Below are positions 37,597-48,099 of a stretch of DNA of 64,000 bases, in pieces. The stretch's first letter is position 1. Each line of letters begins with the position of its first letter. Source of the stretch: Gluconacetobacter entanii (GTDB taxonomy: Bacteria > Pseudomonadota > Alphaproteobacteria > Acetobacterales > Acetobacteraceae); assembly GCF_003206495.1 (NCBI RefSeq), contig NZ_NKUF01000019.1, positions 1 through 64,000 of the forward strand. The letters run 5' to 3'. Both the position numbers and the translations under genes were made by a program. The notes beneath the pieces are model-generated. The model searched no databases, was not told the origin of the DNA, and was given only the letters and a program-made list of their open reading frames with translations.

Positions 37597-39002
37597 CCGT
37601 CCTGTGGACCCGCCCCGACCTGATCGCGGCGACAGGCGGGCATTTCCTTGCGCCTGCCACGCCCGGCGATGCGATACGCGCCACGGATGTTTCCATTGAC
37701 ACGCGCACGCTGGCGGCGGGTGACATCTTCGTAGCACTGGTGGGGGAAAATTCGGACGGGCATGCGCACATCCCACGCGCGCTGGAGGCCGGGGCGGCCG
37801 TCGTGATCGCCCATCGCGACACTGGCGTAAAGGATCCGCGCATCCTGCTGGTGGAAGACACGCTGGCAGCCCTCAACGCCATGGCGGCCTTCGCGCGTGA
37901 CCGCTTTTCCGGCCGGATGATCGCGGTGACCGGCAGCGTGGGCAAGACCACGACAAAGGACATGCTGCGCCATGCGCTGGGCGCGTGCGGGCCGACACAC
38001 TGGGCCGTCGCGTCGTACAACAACCATTGTGGCGTGCCGCTGACACTGGCGCGCCTGCCCGCATCGGCCATGTTCTGCGTGTGCGAGGTGGGGATGAACA
38101 ACCCCGGCGAAATCGCGCCACTGGCCCGGATGGTGCGGCCCGATGTCGCGGTCATCACCACCATCACCGGGGCGCATCTGGGCCATATGGGAAGTCTGGA
38201 GGCCATCGCGCGGGAAAAGTCGGACCTGATCGCGGCCCTGCCCCATGATGGCGTGGCGATCGTGCCCGATGACGTGACGGGCATGGCGGCGTTCACCACA
38301 CAGGCCCGCAGGCATGGCGCGCACCTGTGGACGGCAGGCACCCTGCCCGCCAGCACGGCGCGGATGGAGGATTACAGGCCCCATCCCGGTGGCGGCACGT
38401 TCCGCGCCCTGATCGATGGATGGTCGGGCACGGTCGAACTGCATGCGCCGGGCCGTCACATGGCGGCCAACGCGCTGCTGGCGCTGGCGGCGGCACGGGC
38501 GGTCGGGGCCGACATGGCGCGCGCGGTGCGGGGTCTTGCGGATTTCCGGCCCGGGGCCGGGCGTGGGGCGATCACGCCCATCCTCGACGGGCAGGCCAGC
38601 CTGCTTGATGAAAGCTACAACGCATCGGTCGCCTCCATCTGCGCGACGCTCGATGTGCTGGGGCAGGTCCCGGCACGACGGCGCATCGCCGTGCTGGGCG
38701 ACATGCTCGAACTCGGCACGTTCGCGCGCGACCAGCACGAATCCCTCCTTCCAGCCGTCCGCAAGCATGCGGACCTTGTTTTTTGTTGCGGCCCGAACAT
38801 GAAATATCTCTTTGACCTCCTGCCTTCCTCCCAGCGCGGTGCGTGGACGCCCGATGCCGCGACACTTGCGCCGATGGTGCGCGCGCAGGCACGGGCGGGT
38901 GACGCGATCCTTGTAAAAGGAAGCCTCGGGCTGAAGATGCGCCAGGTGGTCGATGCCCTGCGTGCCCCCACCGTGGATGATGACGCGCGGGGGCGCGCCT
39001 GA
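37593..39002 (+). CDS. murF: UDP-MurNAc-tripeptide:D-Ala-D-Ala ligase
   Basis: This 469-residue Mur ligase completes the pentapeptide. The N-terminal domain is followed by P-loop VTGSVGKTTTKDML, central NNHCGVPLTLARL and VGMNNPGEI, and C-terminal LLDESYNASVAS. It overlaps murE and mraY by a few bases. Confidence 0.95.
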   Translation: MTVLWTRPDLIAATGGHFLAPATPGDAIRATDVSIDTRTLAAGDIFVALVGENSDGHAHIPRALEAGAAVVIAHRDTGVKDPRILLVEDTLAALNAMAAFARDRFSGRMIAVTGSVGKTTTKDMLRHALGACGPTHWAVASYNNHCGVPLTLARLPASAMFCVCEVGMNNPGEIAPLARMVRPDVAVITTITGAHLGHMGSLEAIAREKSDLIAALPHDGVAIVPDDVTGMAAFTTQARRHGAHLWTAGTLPASTARMEDYRPHPGGGTFRALIDGWSGTVELHAPGRHMAANALLALAAARAVGADMARAVRGLADFRPGAGRGAITPILDGQASLLDESYNASVASICATLDVLGQVPARRRIAVLGDMLELGTFARDQHESLLPAVRKHADLVFCCGPNMKYLFDLLPSSQRGAWTPDAATLAPMVRAQARAGDAILVKGSLGLKMRQVVDALRAPTVDDDARGRA

Positions 39003-40093
39003 TGCTCTATGACCTGTTCCAGCGGCATGCAGCGGGCCATGTTTCCGTCCTCAACCTGTTTCACTACATCACCTTTCGCGCGGGCGCCGCGTGCCTGACG
39101 GCGCTGGTGCTCAGCCTCATGCTGGGCAACCCGCTGATCGCGCGCCTGCGCCGCATCCAGCGCGGCGGACAGCCGATCCGCGCGCTGGGGCCGGAACGCC
39201 ATATCGTGGAAAAGGCCGGAACGCCGACGATGGGCGGCGTGCTGATCCTTGTCTCCCTGCTGGGATCGACGCTTTTGTGGGCGGACCTGACCAACGGGTT
39301 CGTCTGGGCGGTGATGACGATCACGCTGGCGTTCGGCGCGGTCGGGTTCGCGGATGATTACCTCAAGCTGTCGCGGCGCAACACCGATGGCGTGTCGATG
39401 CGCATGCGGCTGGGCTGTGAATTCGCGGTCTCCCTGCTGGGCGGGATCTGGATCGAAAGCCTGATGCCACCCGACCTTGCGAACCACCTCGCCTTCCCCT
39501 TCGTCAAGGACCTGCTGCTGCCGCTGGGCTATGCCTTTCCCGTGTTCGCGATGATCACGATCACCGGGTTTGGCAACGCGGTCAATTTCACCGACGGGCT
39601 GGATGGACTGGCGATCGTGCCAGTGACCATCGCCGCCCTGGTGTTCGCGCTGATTTCCTACCTCGTGGGCAACCATATCTTTGCCGACTACCTGCAACTG
39701 CATGCGGTGCCGGGCACCGGGGAACTGGGCATCTTCTGCTCCGCACTGGTGGGGGCGGGCCTGGGATTCCTGTGGTTCAACGCGCCGCCCGCGGCCGTGT
39801 TCATGGGCGATACGGGCTCGCTCGCGCTTGGCGGCGCGCTGGGGGCGGTGGCCGTGTCGGTCAAGCATGAACTGGTGCTGTGCATTGTCGGCGGCCTGTT
39901 CGTGATCGAGACGCTGTCGGTCATCATCCAGGTCTTCTGGTACAAGCGTACCGGGCGGCGGGTTTTCCTGATGGCGCCGCTGCACCATCACTTTGAGAAA
40001 AAGGGATGGCCGGAATCCAAAATCGTCATACGCTTCTGGATCGTTTCCATTGTGCTGGGACTGTGTGGCCTTGCCACGCTGAAACTGAGATGA
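39002..40093 (+). CDS. mraY: phospho-MurNAc-pentapeptide transferase
   Basis: This 363-residue polytopic inner-membrane enzyme makes lipid I on undecaprenyl phosphate. The catalytic loops FADDYLKLS and NFTDGLDGLA, FMGDTGSLALGG, and the His-rich PLHHHFEKKGWPE are all present. About ten membrane helices are visible. Its stop overlaps murD (ATGA). Confidence 0.96.
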   Translation: MLYDLFQRHAAGHVSVLNLFHYITFRAGAACLTALVLSLMLGNPLIARLRRIQRGGQPIRALGPERHIVEKAGTPTMGGVLILVSLLGSTLLWADLTNGFVWAVMTITLAFGAVGFADDYLKLSRRNTDGVSMRMRLGCEFAVSLLGGIWIESLMPPDLANHLAFPFVKDLLLPLGYAFPVFAMITITGFGNAVNFTDGLDGLAIVPVTIAALVFALISYLVGNHIFADYLQLHAVPGTGELGIFCSALVGAGLGFLWFNAPPAAVFMGDTGSLALGGALGAVAVSVKHELVLCIVGGLFVIETLSVIIQVFWYKRTGRRVFLMAPLHHHFEKKGWPESKIVIRFWIVSIVLGLCGLATLKLR

Positions 40094-41460
40094 GCGCATT
40101 TCCCACCAACCTGTTCACCGGACAGCGCATCGCCGTGCTGGGCCTTGGCCGCAACGGTCTGGCCGCCGCCCGCGCGCTTGGCGCGATGGGCGCACGGGTG
40201 CAGGCGTGGGATGACACGCTGGACAAGGCCCCCATCCCCGCCACTGCGGGCGTGGAGTTCGCCCCGTTTGCGGACCTGTCAGGGTTCGATGCGCTGGTGA
40301 TGTCGCCGGGCATCCCCCACACCCTGCCCGCCCCCCATCCGGTGGCGGCCATGGCGCGCGCGGCGGGGGTGCCGATCGTGTCGGATGCGGAATTCCTGTT
40401 CCGCGCCGTCCGCCGTGCGGGATCGCGCGCGCGGTTCGTGGGCGTGACCGGGACCAATGGCAAATCCACCACCACGGTCCTGCTGGCGCACCTGCTGCAT
40501 CATGCGGGCATTCCTGCCATCGCGGGCGGGAACCTTGGCCCGGCCGCCCTGTCGCTGCCATTATTGCCGGATAATGGTATTTATGTGCTTGAAATGTCTT
40601 CCTACATGCTTGAACGGCTCGACAGCCTGCATTTCGACGCGGCCTGCCTGCTGAACCTGACGCCCGACCATCTGGACCGGCATGGCGACATGGCGGGCTA
40701 TACGCGTGCAAAGCTGCATGTCTTCGACCGTCAGGGCGCGGGGGACCTCGCCGTTCTGGGCGACACCGTGCCGGACTGCGCGCACCTTGCCACAGGTCTG
40801 CGTTCGCGCGGCATCGACGTCAAGGTGGTCGGCGGTGATGCGGATGCGCCGGACATGTGGGTGCGCGACGGGATGCTGCGTGACGGCGCCGGCGTGATTG
40901 CCGACCTTGCGCACGCCACCTCCCTGCCCGGCACGCACAATGCGGAAAACGCCGCCACCGCCACGGCCATCGCGCTGTGGCTGGGCTGTCCGCGCGACAT
41001 GATCGACACGGCACTGGCATCATTCGACGGGCTTGCCCACCGGCAGAAGACCATCGGCACGATCGACGGCATCCGCTTCATCGACGACAGCAAGGCCACG
41101 AACGCCGACTCCGCCGCGCGTGCGATGGCGTGCCATGACCGCATGATCTGGATCGCGGGCGGGATCGCCAAGGCGGGCGGGATTGCGGACCTCGCCCCCC
41201 TGTTCGGGCGGGTGGCGCATGCGTTCCTGATCGGGCGTGACGCCCCTGAACTGGCGCGGACGCTGCAGGCGCACAATGTCGCCCATACCATTGTCGGCAC
41301 GATGGAGCATGCGGTGCCCGCCGCACTGGCGGCTGCGCGGACGCAGGGCGTGCCGGTGGTACTCCTGTCGCCCGCCTGCGCCAGTTTCGACCAGTTCACC
41401 GGGTTCGAGTCGCGCGGCCTGCGCTTTGCCGAACTTGTCGCCACGCTGGACACACCATAA
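40090..41460 (+). CDS. murD: UDP-MurNAc-L-alanine:D-glutamate ligase
   Basis: This 456-residue Mur ligase has an N-terminal Rossmann-like IAVLGLGRNGLAAARAL, P-loop VTGTNGKSTTTVLL, NLTPDHLDRHG, and C-terminal SPACASFDQFTGFESRG. ATG 40090 overlaps the mraY stop; the longer upstream frame is antisense-like extension. Its stop overlaps the ftsW ATG (TAATG). Confidence 0.95.
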   Translation: MSAFPTNLFTGQRIAVLGLGRNGLAAARALGAMGARVQAWDDTLDKAPIPATAGVEFAPFADLSGFDALVMSPGIPHTLPAPHPVAAMARAAGVPIVSDAEFLFRAVRRAGSRARFVGVTGTNGKSTTTVLLAHLLHHAGIPAIAGGNLGPAALSLPLLPDNGIYVLEMSSYMLERLDSLHFDAACLLNLTPDHLDRHGDMAGYTRAKLHVFDRQGAGDLAVLGDTVPDCAHLATGLRSRGIDVKVVGGDADAPDMWVRDGMLRDGAGVIADLAHATSLPGTHNAENAATATAIALWLGCPRDMIDTALASFDGLAHRQKTIGTIDGIRFIDDSKATNADSAARAMACHDRMIWIAGGIAKAGGIADLAPLFGRVAHAFLIGRDAPELARTLQAHNVAHTIVGTMEHAVPAALAAARTQGVPVVLLSPACASFDQFTGFESRGLRFAELVATLDTP

Positions 41461-42629
41461 TGGCAAGCCTGTCACGCATCAACACATCGCCCATGGCGCG
41501 ATGGTGGCGCAACGTGGATCGCGTCACCCTCATCTGCGTGGGGATCCTGATCGGGTTCGGCTATATCCTGATGCTGGCGGCAAGCCCGGCGGTGGCGGTA
41601 CGTATCGGCGCGTCGCGCGACATGTTCATCTTCAAGCAGGTGTGCTTCCTGATGCTGGCGGCGCTGATCGTGGTCGGCACGTCGCTGCTGTCGGTGCGCG
41701 CGGTCAGGATCCTGGCCGCCGTGGGGTTCGTGCTGGGCATCATGGCCACCGCGCTGACGCTGGTCCACGGGATCGAGATCAAGGGCGCGCGGCGCTGGAT
41801 CGCGCTGCCGATGATGTCGGTACAGCCGTCCGAGTTCCTCAAGCCCTGTTTCGCCGTGGTGACGGCGTGGCTGCTGACGGAGCGTCAGAAACGCAGGTAT
41901 TTCCCCGGTATGCTGATCTCGCTCGGCCTATTCGGGGTCGTGCTGCTGCTGCTGAAATCACAGCCCGACATCGGGATGCTCAGCGTGATTACGACCGTCT
42001 TCATCACGCAGCTTTTCGTCGATGGGCTCAGCCTGTTCCTCGTGGCGGGGGGCGTGGGGTGCATGATCGCGGCCTTCATCGGGGCCTATGCCGTCTTCCC
42101 GCATGTCCGCTCCCGCGTGGAGCGTTTCCTCCACCCCGAAGTGGGCGACCATTACCAGATCGACACCGCCCTGCGCGCCTTTGGCAATGGGGGGCTGCTG
42201 GGGCGCGGACCGGGCGAAGGGCGGGTGAAGGACCTGCTGCCCGATGCGCATGCCGACTTCGTCTTTGCCGTCGCGGGGGAGGAATTCGGCATGATCGTCT
42301 GCCTGTTCATCATCGGGGTGTTCGGCGTGATCGTCATTCGCGCGCTGCTCAAGCTGCTGCGTGAAAACGATCCCTTCATCGTCGTGGCCACGACCGGGCT
42401 TGTGACCGGGTTCGGGCTGCAGGCGTTCGTGAACATGGGATCGACCCTGCACCTGATCCCGACCAAGGGCATGACGCTGCCCTTCATTTCGTATGGCGGG
42501 TCCTCCGCCATGTCCGTGGCGCTGACGATCGGCATGGTCCTTGCGCTGACCCGCACGCGCGTCAACACCGCCGACAGCCAGTTCGGGCAGTCCACGCCCG
42601 CGTTCCTGAACCGGAGACCCCGCCCATGA
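41460..42629 (+). CDS. ftsW: septal peptidoglycan glycosyltransferase FtsW
   Basis: This 389-residue SEDS-family polytopic protein polymerises septal glycan from lipid II with FtsI. Typical blocks are ARRWIALPMMSVQPSEFLK, SQPDIGM and GEEFGMI, with the C-terminal KGMTLPFISYGGSS. About ten membrane helices are present. It overlaps murD and murG. Confidence 0.95.
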   Translation: MASLSRINTSPMARWWRNVDRVTLICVGILIGFGYILMLAASPAVAVRIGASRDMFIFKQVCFLMLAALIVVGTSLLSVRAVRILAAVGFVLGIMATALTLVHGIEIKGARRWIALPMMSVQPSEFLKPCFAVVTAWLLTERQKRRYFPGMLISLGLFGVVLLLLKSQPDIGMLSVITTVFITQLFVDGLSLFLVAGGVGCMIAAFIGAYAVFPHVRSRVERFLHPEVGDHYQIDTALRAFGNGGLLGRGPGEGRVKDLLPDAHADFVFAVAGEEFGMIVCLFIIGVFGVIVIRALLKLLRENDPFIVVATTGLVTGFGLQAFVNMGSTLHLIPTKGMTLPFISYGGSSAMSVALTIGMVLALTRTRVNTADSQFGQSTPAFLNRRPRP

Positions 42630-43738
42630 CCCCGCGCCCCATCATCATCGCCGCCGGTGGCACGGGGGGACATTTCTTCCCGGCGGAAGCGCTGGCCAGT
42701 GAACTCGTCCATCGCGGGCACGAGGTCGCGCTGATGACCGACCGCCGCGCCGGGATCCGTGAAAAGGGTATTTTCGCCGGACGGCAGCAGTTCGTCCTGC
42801 CCGGCGCGGGGATTGCGGGACGCGGCATCATGCGCGCCGCACGCGCCGCACTCGCCCTCGCGCACGGGACATGGCGCGCGCGCGCGATCCTGCGCGGACT
42901 GCATCCGGCAGCCGTCGTGGGGTTTGGCGGCTACCCGTCCGTCCCGCCACTGCTGGGCGCGCACCTGATGGGAAAGGGCCGGCCGCCGGTCTTCATCCAT
43001 GAAGGCAACGCGGTGATGGGGCGGGCCAACGCGTTCCTGTCACGCTGGGCCAGTGCGATCGCGACCTCCTTTCCCACCGTGGCGGGCCTGCCGCCGGGTG
43101 TTCCCGTCACCGAGACGGGCATGCCGGTACGCCCCGACATCGCGGCGGTGCATGACGTGCCCTACCAGCCATCCAGCTGGGTGATCCGGCTTCTGGTCTG
43201 GGGCGGGTCGCTTGGCGCGCGCATCTTCAGCGATGTCGTGCCCGCGGCACTTGAAAGCCTGCCCCCGCCGCTGCGCGCACGCATCGAGGTCACGCAGCAG
43301 GCGCGGGCCGAGGACGTGGAGCGCGTGCGCGCGGCCTATGCCACGGCCGGGATTCCCGCGCGTGTCGCACCGTTCCTCGACAACGTGCCCGACCTGCTGC
43401 GTGACGCGCACCTGGTGATCGGCCGTGCGGGCGGATCATCCGTGGCGGAGGTGACGGTTGCGGGACGGCCCGCGATTCTCGTGCCGCTGCCGATCGCCGC
43501 AAGTGACGAGCAGAGCGCCAATGCCCGCGCACTGGTCGCGGCCGGGGCGGCGTGGATGATCACGCAGGCCGACCTGACGCCCGGCAGGCTGTCCGCGATG
43601 CTGGTGGAACTGCTGGGCGATCGCGACGCGCTGGCGCGGGCGGCGGCCCGTGCACGGACGATCGGACGCCCCGATGCCGCCGCGCGTCTGGCGGACATGA
43701 TAGAAGGATGCTTGCATCCCATGGCCAGTGCCGCCTAA
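42626..43738 (+). CDS. murG: lipid II synthase MurG (GlcNAc transferase)
   Basis: This 370-residue GT28 enzyme adds GlcNAc to lipid I at the inner face of the membrane. It has the N-terminal Gly-rich loop IIAAGGTGGHFFPAEALA, GFGGYPSVPP, the second loop LLVWGGSLGARIF, and the UDP-binding GRAGGSSVAEVTVAGRPAILVPLP. It overlaps ftsW; murC follows after 32 bp with a good ribosome-binding site. Confidence 0.95.
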   Translation: MTPRPIIIAAGGTGGHFFPAEALASELVHRGHEVALMTDRRAGIREKGIFAGRQQFVLPGAGIAGRGIMRAARAALALAHGTWRARAILRGLHPAAVVGFGGYPSVPPLLGAHLMGKGRPPVFIHEGNAVMGRANAFLSRWASAIATSFPTVAGLPPGVPVTETGMPVRPDIAAVHDVPYQPSSWVIRLLVWGGSLGARIFSDVVPAALESLPPPLRARIEVTQQARAEDVERVRAAYATAGIPARVAPFLDNVPDLLRDAHLVIGRAGGSSVAEVTVAGRPAILVPLPIAASDEQSANARALVAAGAAWMITQADLTPGRLSAMLVELLGDRDALARAAARARTIGRPDAAARLADMIEGCLHPMASAA

Positions 43739-43770
43739 TCCGGCAGAGCGAAGATGGAGACTGAGACATA

Positions 43771-45222
43771 ATGAGAGCCCTGCCCCTTTCCATTGGCACC
43801 ATCCACTTTGTCGGCATAGGCGGCATCGGCATGTCCGGCATCGCCGAAGTGCTGCACATGCTGGGCTATGCGGTACAGGGGTCCGATATCGCCGAAAGCG
43901 CCAATGTCGCGCGCCTGCGCGCATCGGGCATTCCCGTAACCATCGGCCATGACGCGGCCAACCTTGGCGCGGCACAGGTAGTCGTGACCTCCACCGCCGT
44001 GCAGCGCGACAATCCCGAAGTCGTGGCCGCGCGTGCGCGCCTGATCCCCGTTGTCCGCCGGGCGGAGATGCTGGCCGAACTGATGCGCCTGCGCTGGTCG
44101 GTTGCCGTTGGCGGCACGCATGGCAAGACCACGACCACCAGCCTTGTCGCCGCCGTGCTGGAGGCCGCCAAGCTGGACCCCACCGTCATCAATGGCGGCA
44201 TCATCGAGGCCTATGGCACCAACACCCGCATGGGTTCGGGCGACTGGATGGTGGTGGAGGCGGATGAAAGCGACGGGTCCTTCCTGCGCCTGCCCTCCGT
44301 CATCACGGTGGTCACCAACATGGACCCCGAACACCTCGACCACTGGGGCACGGAGGAGGCGATGCAGGCGGCGTATGACCAGTTCGTCTCCAACATCCCG
44401 TTCTACGGCTTTGCCGTGCTGTGCATCGACCATCCCGCCGTGCAGCAGATGATCCCGCGCCTGTCGGACCACCGGATCATCACCTATGGCTTCTCCCCGC
44501 AGGCCGACATCCGCGCGGAAAAGGTCATTACCGACAAGCTTGGCGCCACGTTCGAGGTGGTCGTCACCAGCCGCAACCGCAACCGTTCGCGCCGCGCGGG
44601 TCCGTTCCGCCTGCCGATGCTGGGCCATCACAATGTCCAGAACGCGCTTGCGGCCATCGCGGTGGGTATCGAGATGGAAATCGACGACGCGACGATCCGC
44701 TCCGCCTTCGCCGCGTTCAAGGGGGTCAAGCGCCGCTTCACCCGCACGGGGGAGACCGGGGGCATCACCGTGATCGACGATTACGGCCACCACCCGGTGG
44801 AGATCGCCGCCGTGCTGAAGGCCGCGCGCCAGGCGGGGGCGAACAATGTCATCGCGGTGATGCAGCCACACCGTTATTCGCGCCTGCAGAGCCTGTTTAA
44901 CGAATTCTGCACCTGCATGAACGACGCTGGCACCGTCATCATCGCCGACGTCTATGCCGCGGGCGAAAAACCGATAGAGGGGATTGACCGCGATGCCCTG
45001 GTCGAAGGACTGCGTGAACGCGGGCACCGTTCCGTCGTACCCCTGCCGGGGCCGGAGCACCTGGCGGAAATGATCAACGCGATCGCACGTCCCGGTGATT
45101 TCGTGGTCTGCCTTGGCGCGGGATCCATCACGCAATGGGCGCAGGCCCTGCCGGAACAACTGGCGGAACTGCAGGCCGCCCCCACCACCCCGGCGGCACA
45201 CAAGGGAGAAGACGCGGCGTGA
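43771..45222 (+). CDS. murC: UDP-N-acetylmuramate:L-alanine ligase
   Basis: This 483-residue first Mur ligase has [22 protein letters not shown] at the N-terminus, P-loop [27 protein letters not shown] and [10 protein letters not shown]. It adds the first L-Ala to UDP-MurNAc. The stop TGA shares a base with the murB ATG (TGATG). Confidence 0.96.
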   Translation: MRALPLSIGTIHFVGIGGIGMSGIAEVLHMLGYAVQGSDIAESANVARLRASGIPVTIGHDAANLGAAQVVVTSTAVQRDNPEVVAARARLIPVVRRAEMLAELMRLRWSVAVGGTHGKTTTTSLVAAVLEAAKLDPTVINGGIIEAYGTNTRMGSGDWMVVEADESDGSFLRLPSVITVVTNMDPEHLDHWGTEEAMQAAYDQFVSNIPFYGFAVLCIDHPAVQQMIPRLSDHRIITYGFSPQADIRAEKVITDKLGATFEVVVTSRNRNRSRRAGPFRLPMLGHHNVQNALAAIAVGIEMEIDDATIRSAFAAFKGVKRRFTRTGETGGITVIDDYGHHPVEIAAVLKAARQAGANNVIAVMQPHRYSRLQSLFNEFCTCMNDAGTVIIADVYAAGEKPIEGIDRDALVEGLRERGHRSVVPLPGPEHLAEMINAIARPGDFVVCLGAGSITQWAQALPEQLAELQAAPTTPAAHKGEDAA

Positions 45223-46241
45223 TGACACAGGCTGCGACAGACATGCCAGCCGGCGACACGCCCGATGGTCCCGTGACCGTGCAGTGGCGCGAGGACCTGA
45301 TACGCGCGCTGGCGGATTTCCGGGGACGCCTGACGCCTGACGCCCCGCTGGGCGCGCGGACGTGGTTCCGCGTGGGCGGGGCCGCGGAACTGCTGGTGCA
45401 GCCTGCCGACGCGCGCGACCTGGCGCTTGCGCTGCGCCATATCCCGCTGGAGGTGCCGGTGCGCGTGCTGGGCGCGTGTTCCAACACCATCATCCGCGAC
45501 GGCGGCATCGATGGCGTGGTCATCCGGCTGGGACGTGGCTTTGCCGAAATCGCGCATGACGGCAATGGCCTCATCGCCGGGGCGGCGTGCCTCGACATGA
45601 CGGTGGCGGAGCATGCCGCGACATGTGGCCTCGCGGGGATGGAATTCCTCGCCGGCATCCCCGGCGCGCTGGGGGGTGCGGTGTCAATGAACGCAGGGGC
45701 GTATGGTTCGGACATTTCCACCATCCTCGACTGGGTGGAGATCATCACCCGCGACGGGGAGGCCCTGCGCCTGCCGGGTGGCGCGCTGAAGTTCAGCTAC
45801 CGCCATGCCCTCGTGCCGCAGGGCGCGGTGGTGGTGCGCACGCGCCTGTGCGGGCAGCCGTCGAACACGCTGGCCATCCGCGAACGCATCGCGCAGATCC
45901 GCGCGGCGCGCGAGGCGGCACAGCCTGTACGCGCACGTACCGGCGGGTCCACCTTCCGCAATCCCGCGCCGGACATCTCGGACCGCAAGGCATGGGAACT
46001 GATTGACGCGGCGGGTTGCCGTGGACTGACGCTCGGCGGCGCGCAGGTCAGCGAGAAGCACTGCAATTTCCTGCTCAACACCGGGAACGCCACGGCGGCG
46101 GAGCTTGAGGAACTGGGCGAAATGGTGCGCCTGCGCGTGCGCGAACATACCGGCGTGACCCTCGAGTGGGAAATCCGGCGCATCGGACGTCCCCTCGGGC
46201 GGGCGGCAGCCACCCCCCTGTGCAAGGAAACGACAGCATGA
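45222..46241 (+). CDS. murB: UDP-N-acetylenolpyruvoylglucosamine reductase
   Basis: This 339-residue FAD-dependent reductase forms UDP-MurNAc. It has the FAD-binding region VLGACSNTIIRDGGIDGVVI, EFLAGIPGALGGAVSMNAGAYG, GSTFRNP and SEKHCNFLLNTGNATA with the catalytic Ser/Glu context. ATG 45222 is used; the 29 upstream codons of the open frame lie inside murC. Its stop overlaps ddl. Confidence 0.95.
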   Translation: MTQAATDMPAGDTPDGPVTVQWREDLIRALADFRGRLTPDAPLGARTWFRVGGAAELLVQPADARDLALALRHIPLEVPVRVLGACSNTIIRDGGIDGVVIRLGRGFAEIAHDGNGLIAGAACLDMTVAEHAATCGLAGMEFLAGIPGALGGAVSMNAGAYGSDISTILDWVEIITRDGEALRLPGGALKFSYRHALVPQGAVVVRTRLCGQPSNTLAIRERIAQIRAAREAAQPVRARTGGSTFRNPAPDISDRKAWELIDAAGCRGLTLGGAQVSEKHCNFLLNTGNATAAELEELGEMVRLRVREHTGVTLEWEIRRIGRPLGRAAATPLCKETTA

Positions 46242-47182
46242 CACGGCCAAGCATCTCCGTCCTGATGGGCGGCATGTCGGCGGAACGCGAAGTCAGCCTG
46301 AAAAGCGGCGCGGGCGTGACCGAGGCCCTGCGCTCGCTCGGGTATGACGTGCGGCAGATCATCGCGGGGGAGGACCTTGGCGCGATCGTATCCGACCTGC
46401 AGGCCCACCGCCCCGATGTCGTCTTCAACGCGCTGCATGGCCGTTTCGGGGAGGACGGGTGCATCCAGGGCGTGCTGGACTGGATGGGCATCAGCTATAC
46501 CCATTCCGGGGTCCGGGCCTCCGCCGTGGCGATGGACAAGGCGGCGGCGCGCACCATCTTTGCGGCGGCGGGCCTGCCGGTGGCGCATGGCCGCGTGGTC
46601 GCGATGGCGGAGCTTGAGGCTGCCGATCCCCTGCCCGCCCCCTATGTCATAAAGCCGCTCAACGAAGGCTCCTCCGTCGGGGTGCAGATCATCCGCGCGG
46701 GTGCGAACACGCGCGCCAGCATCGCACGGTCATGGCAGTTCGGAACTTCCGCCCTTGTCGAGGAGTTCATTCCCGGACGCGAACTGACAGTGGGTGTGAT
46801 GGGTGACCGGGCGCTGACCGTAACGGATATCACCCCGCAGGAATCCGGCGGGAACGGTTTTTACGATTACGCCGCGAAATACCAGCAGGGCGGTTCATCG
46901 CATGTGCTGCCCGCGCGCATCCATCCCGACGCGTTCGAGCGCGCGCGTGAACTGGCACTTGCCGCGCACCGGGTGCTGGGGTGCCGGGGGGCGTCGCGCA
47001 CCGATTTCCGTTATGACGACACGCGCGACCCGGATGGTCCCGGACGGCTGGTGATCCTGGAGACCAATACCCAGCCCGGCATGACCGAGACCTCCCTGCT
47101 GCCGGAACAGGCGGCGGCCTGCGGCGTGTCCTATCCACATCTGTGCCAGTGGCTGGTGGAACAGGCGACCTGTCGTACATGA
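46238..47182 (+). CDS. ddl: D-alanine:D-alanine ligase
   Basis: This 314-residue ATP-grasp ligase makes D-Ala-D-Ala for murF. It has VLMGGMSAEREVSLKSG at the N-terminus, FNALHGRFGEDGCIQG, KPLNEGSSVGV and ILETNTQPGMTETSLLPEQA at the C-terminus. Being in the dcw cluster, it corresponds to ddlB. ATG 46238 overlaps the murB stop. Confidence 0.95.
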   Translation: MTRPSISVLMGGMSAEREVSLKSGAGVTEALRSLGYDVRQIIAGEDLGAIVSDLQAHRPDVVFNALHGRFGEDGCIQGVLDWMGISYTHSGVRASAVAMDKAAARTIFAAAGLPVAHGRVVAMAELEAADPLPAPYVIKPLNEGSSVGVQIIRAGANTRASIARSWQFGTSALVEEFIPGRELTVGVMGDRALTVTDITPQESGGNGFYDYAAKYQQGGSSHVLPARIHPDAFERARELALAAHRVLGCRGASRTDFRYDDTRDPDGPGRLVILETNTQPGMTETSLLPEQAAACGVSYPHLCQWLVEQATCRT

Positions 47183-48099
47183 AGCGGTCCGCCGACAACC
47201 TGAACGACCGCCCGTCGAAGCTGTCCATCTTCCTGCGTCGGCAGAAGCGGCTGATCCGTCCTGCGCTGATTACCCTCGTGCTGTGTGCGGTGGGCGCGGG
47301 ATGTGTGGCGTTCGTCCACCGCGTGGGGTCGGACGAACGCTTCGCCCCCTTCCGCGCGCGCATGGTCAACATGCTGCCGCTGCGCATCACGAACATCACG
47401 GTCACGGGCAATGAACTGACCGGCGATGACGCCCTGCAGGAGGCGCTGGGCGTGCGCAAGGGGGATTTCATCCTCGGCTTCTCGCTTAACGCCGCGCGGC
47501 AGCGGATCGACGCGCTGCCGTTCGTGGACCATTCCGTGGTCGAACGCCGCCTGCCCGATACGATCATCATACACCTGATCGAACGCCGCCCCTTTGCGGT
47601 GTGGCAGAACCACGGGCATTTCATGCTGATCGACCGCGAAGGCAACCAGGTGCGCGACCAGGGCATGACCGGAAAGGATGCGCAGGCCTTCATGCAGCTT
47701 CCGCTGGTGGTTGGCCCGGACGCCAATGTCGCCGCGGCCTCGCTGATGGATGAACTCTCGGCCCAGCCCGAAGTACGCACCAATGTCACGGCGGCCGTGC
47801 GCGTGGGGCAGCGGCGGTGGAACCTGACGCTGCGTGATGGCACGATCGTCATGCTTCCCGAGGGGGAGGAAGTCCCCGCGCTCAAGCGCCTTGCGCAGAT
47901 GCAGCAGGACATGCGCCTGCTGGACCGCCCTGTCCTTTCCATTGACATGCGGCTGCCAGATCGCCTGATCATCCGTGAGGCGCCCCATCCGGCCAGCAAT
48001 GACAACACGACACCCCCTGCGGCAGCGCCGAGCGGATTGCCCGCCCCGGACATGCCCTGGACGCGTCCAGACATGGCCAACCTGCGGAGACGTGCATGA
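47179..48099 (+). CDS. ftsQ: cell division protein FtsQ
   Basis: This 306-residue bitopic protein has a cytosolic tail, one membrane helix (~32-53), a POTRA domain from about 68 (LRITNITVTGNELTGDDALQEALGV) and the FtsQ beta domain. It links FtsA-side and periplasmic division proteins via FtsB/FtsL. A Pro/Ala-rich tail ends the protein. It overlaps ddl and ftsA by 4 bases each. Confidence 0.92.
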   Translation: MKRSADNLNDRPSKLSIFLRRQKRLIRPALITLVLCAVGAGCVAFVHRVGSDERFAPFRARMVNMLPLRITNITVTGNELTGDDALQEALGVRKGDFILGFSLNAARQRIDALPFVDHSVVERRLPDTIIIHLIERRPFAVWQNHGHFMLIDREGNQVRDQGMTGKDAQAFMQLPLVVGPDANVAAASLMDELSAQPEVRTNVTAAVRVGQRRWNLTLRDGTIVMLPEGEEVPALKRLAQMQQDMRLLDRPVLSIDMRLPDRLIIREAPHPASNDNTTPPAAAPSGLPAPDMPWTRPDMANLRRRA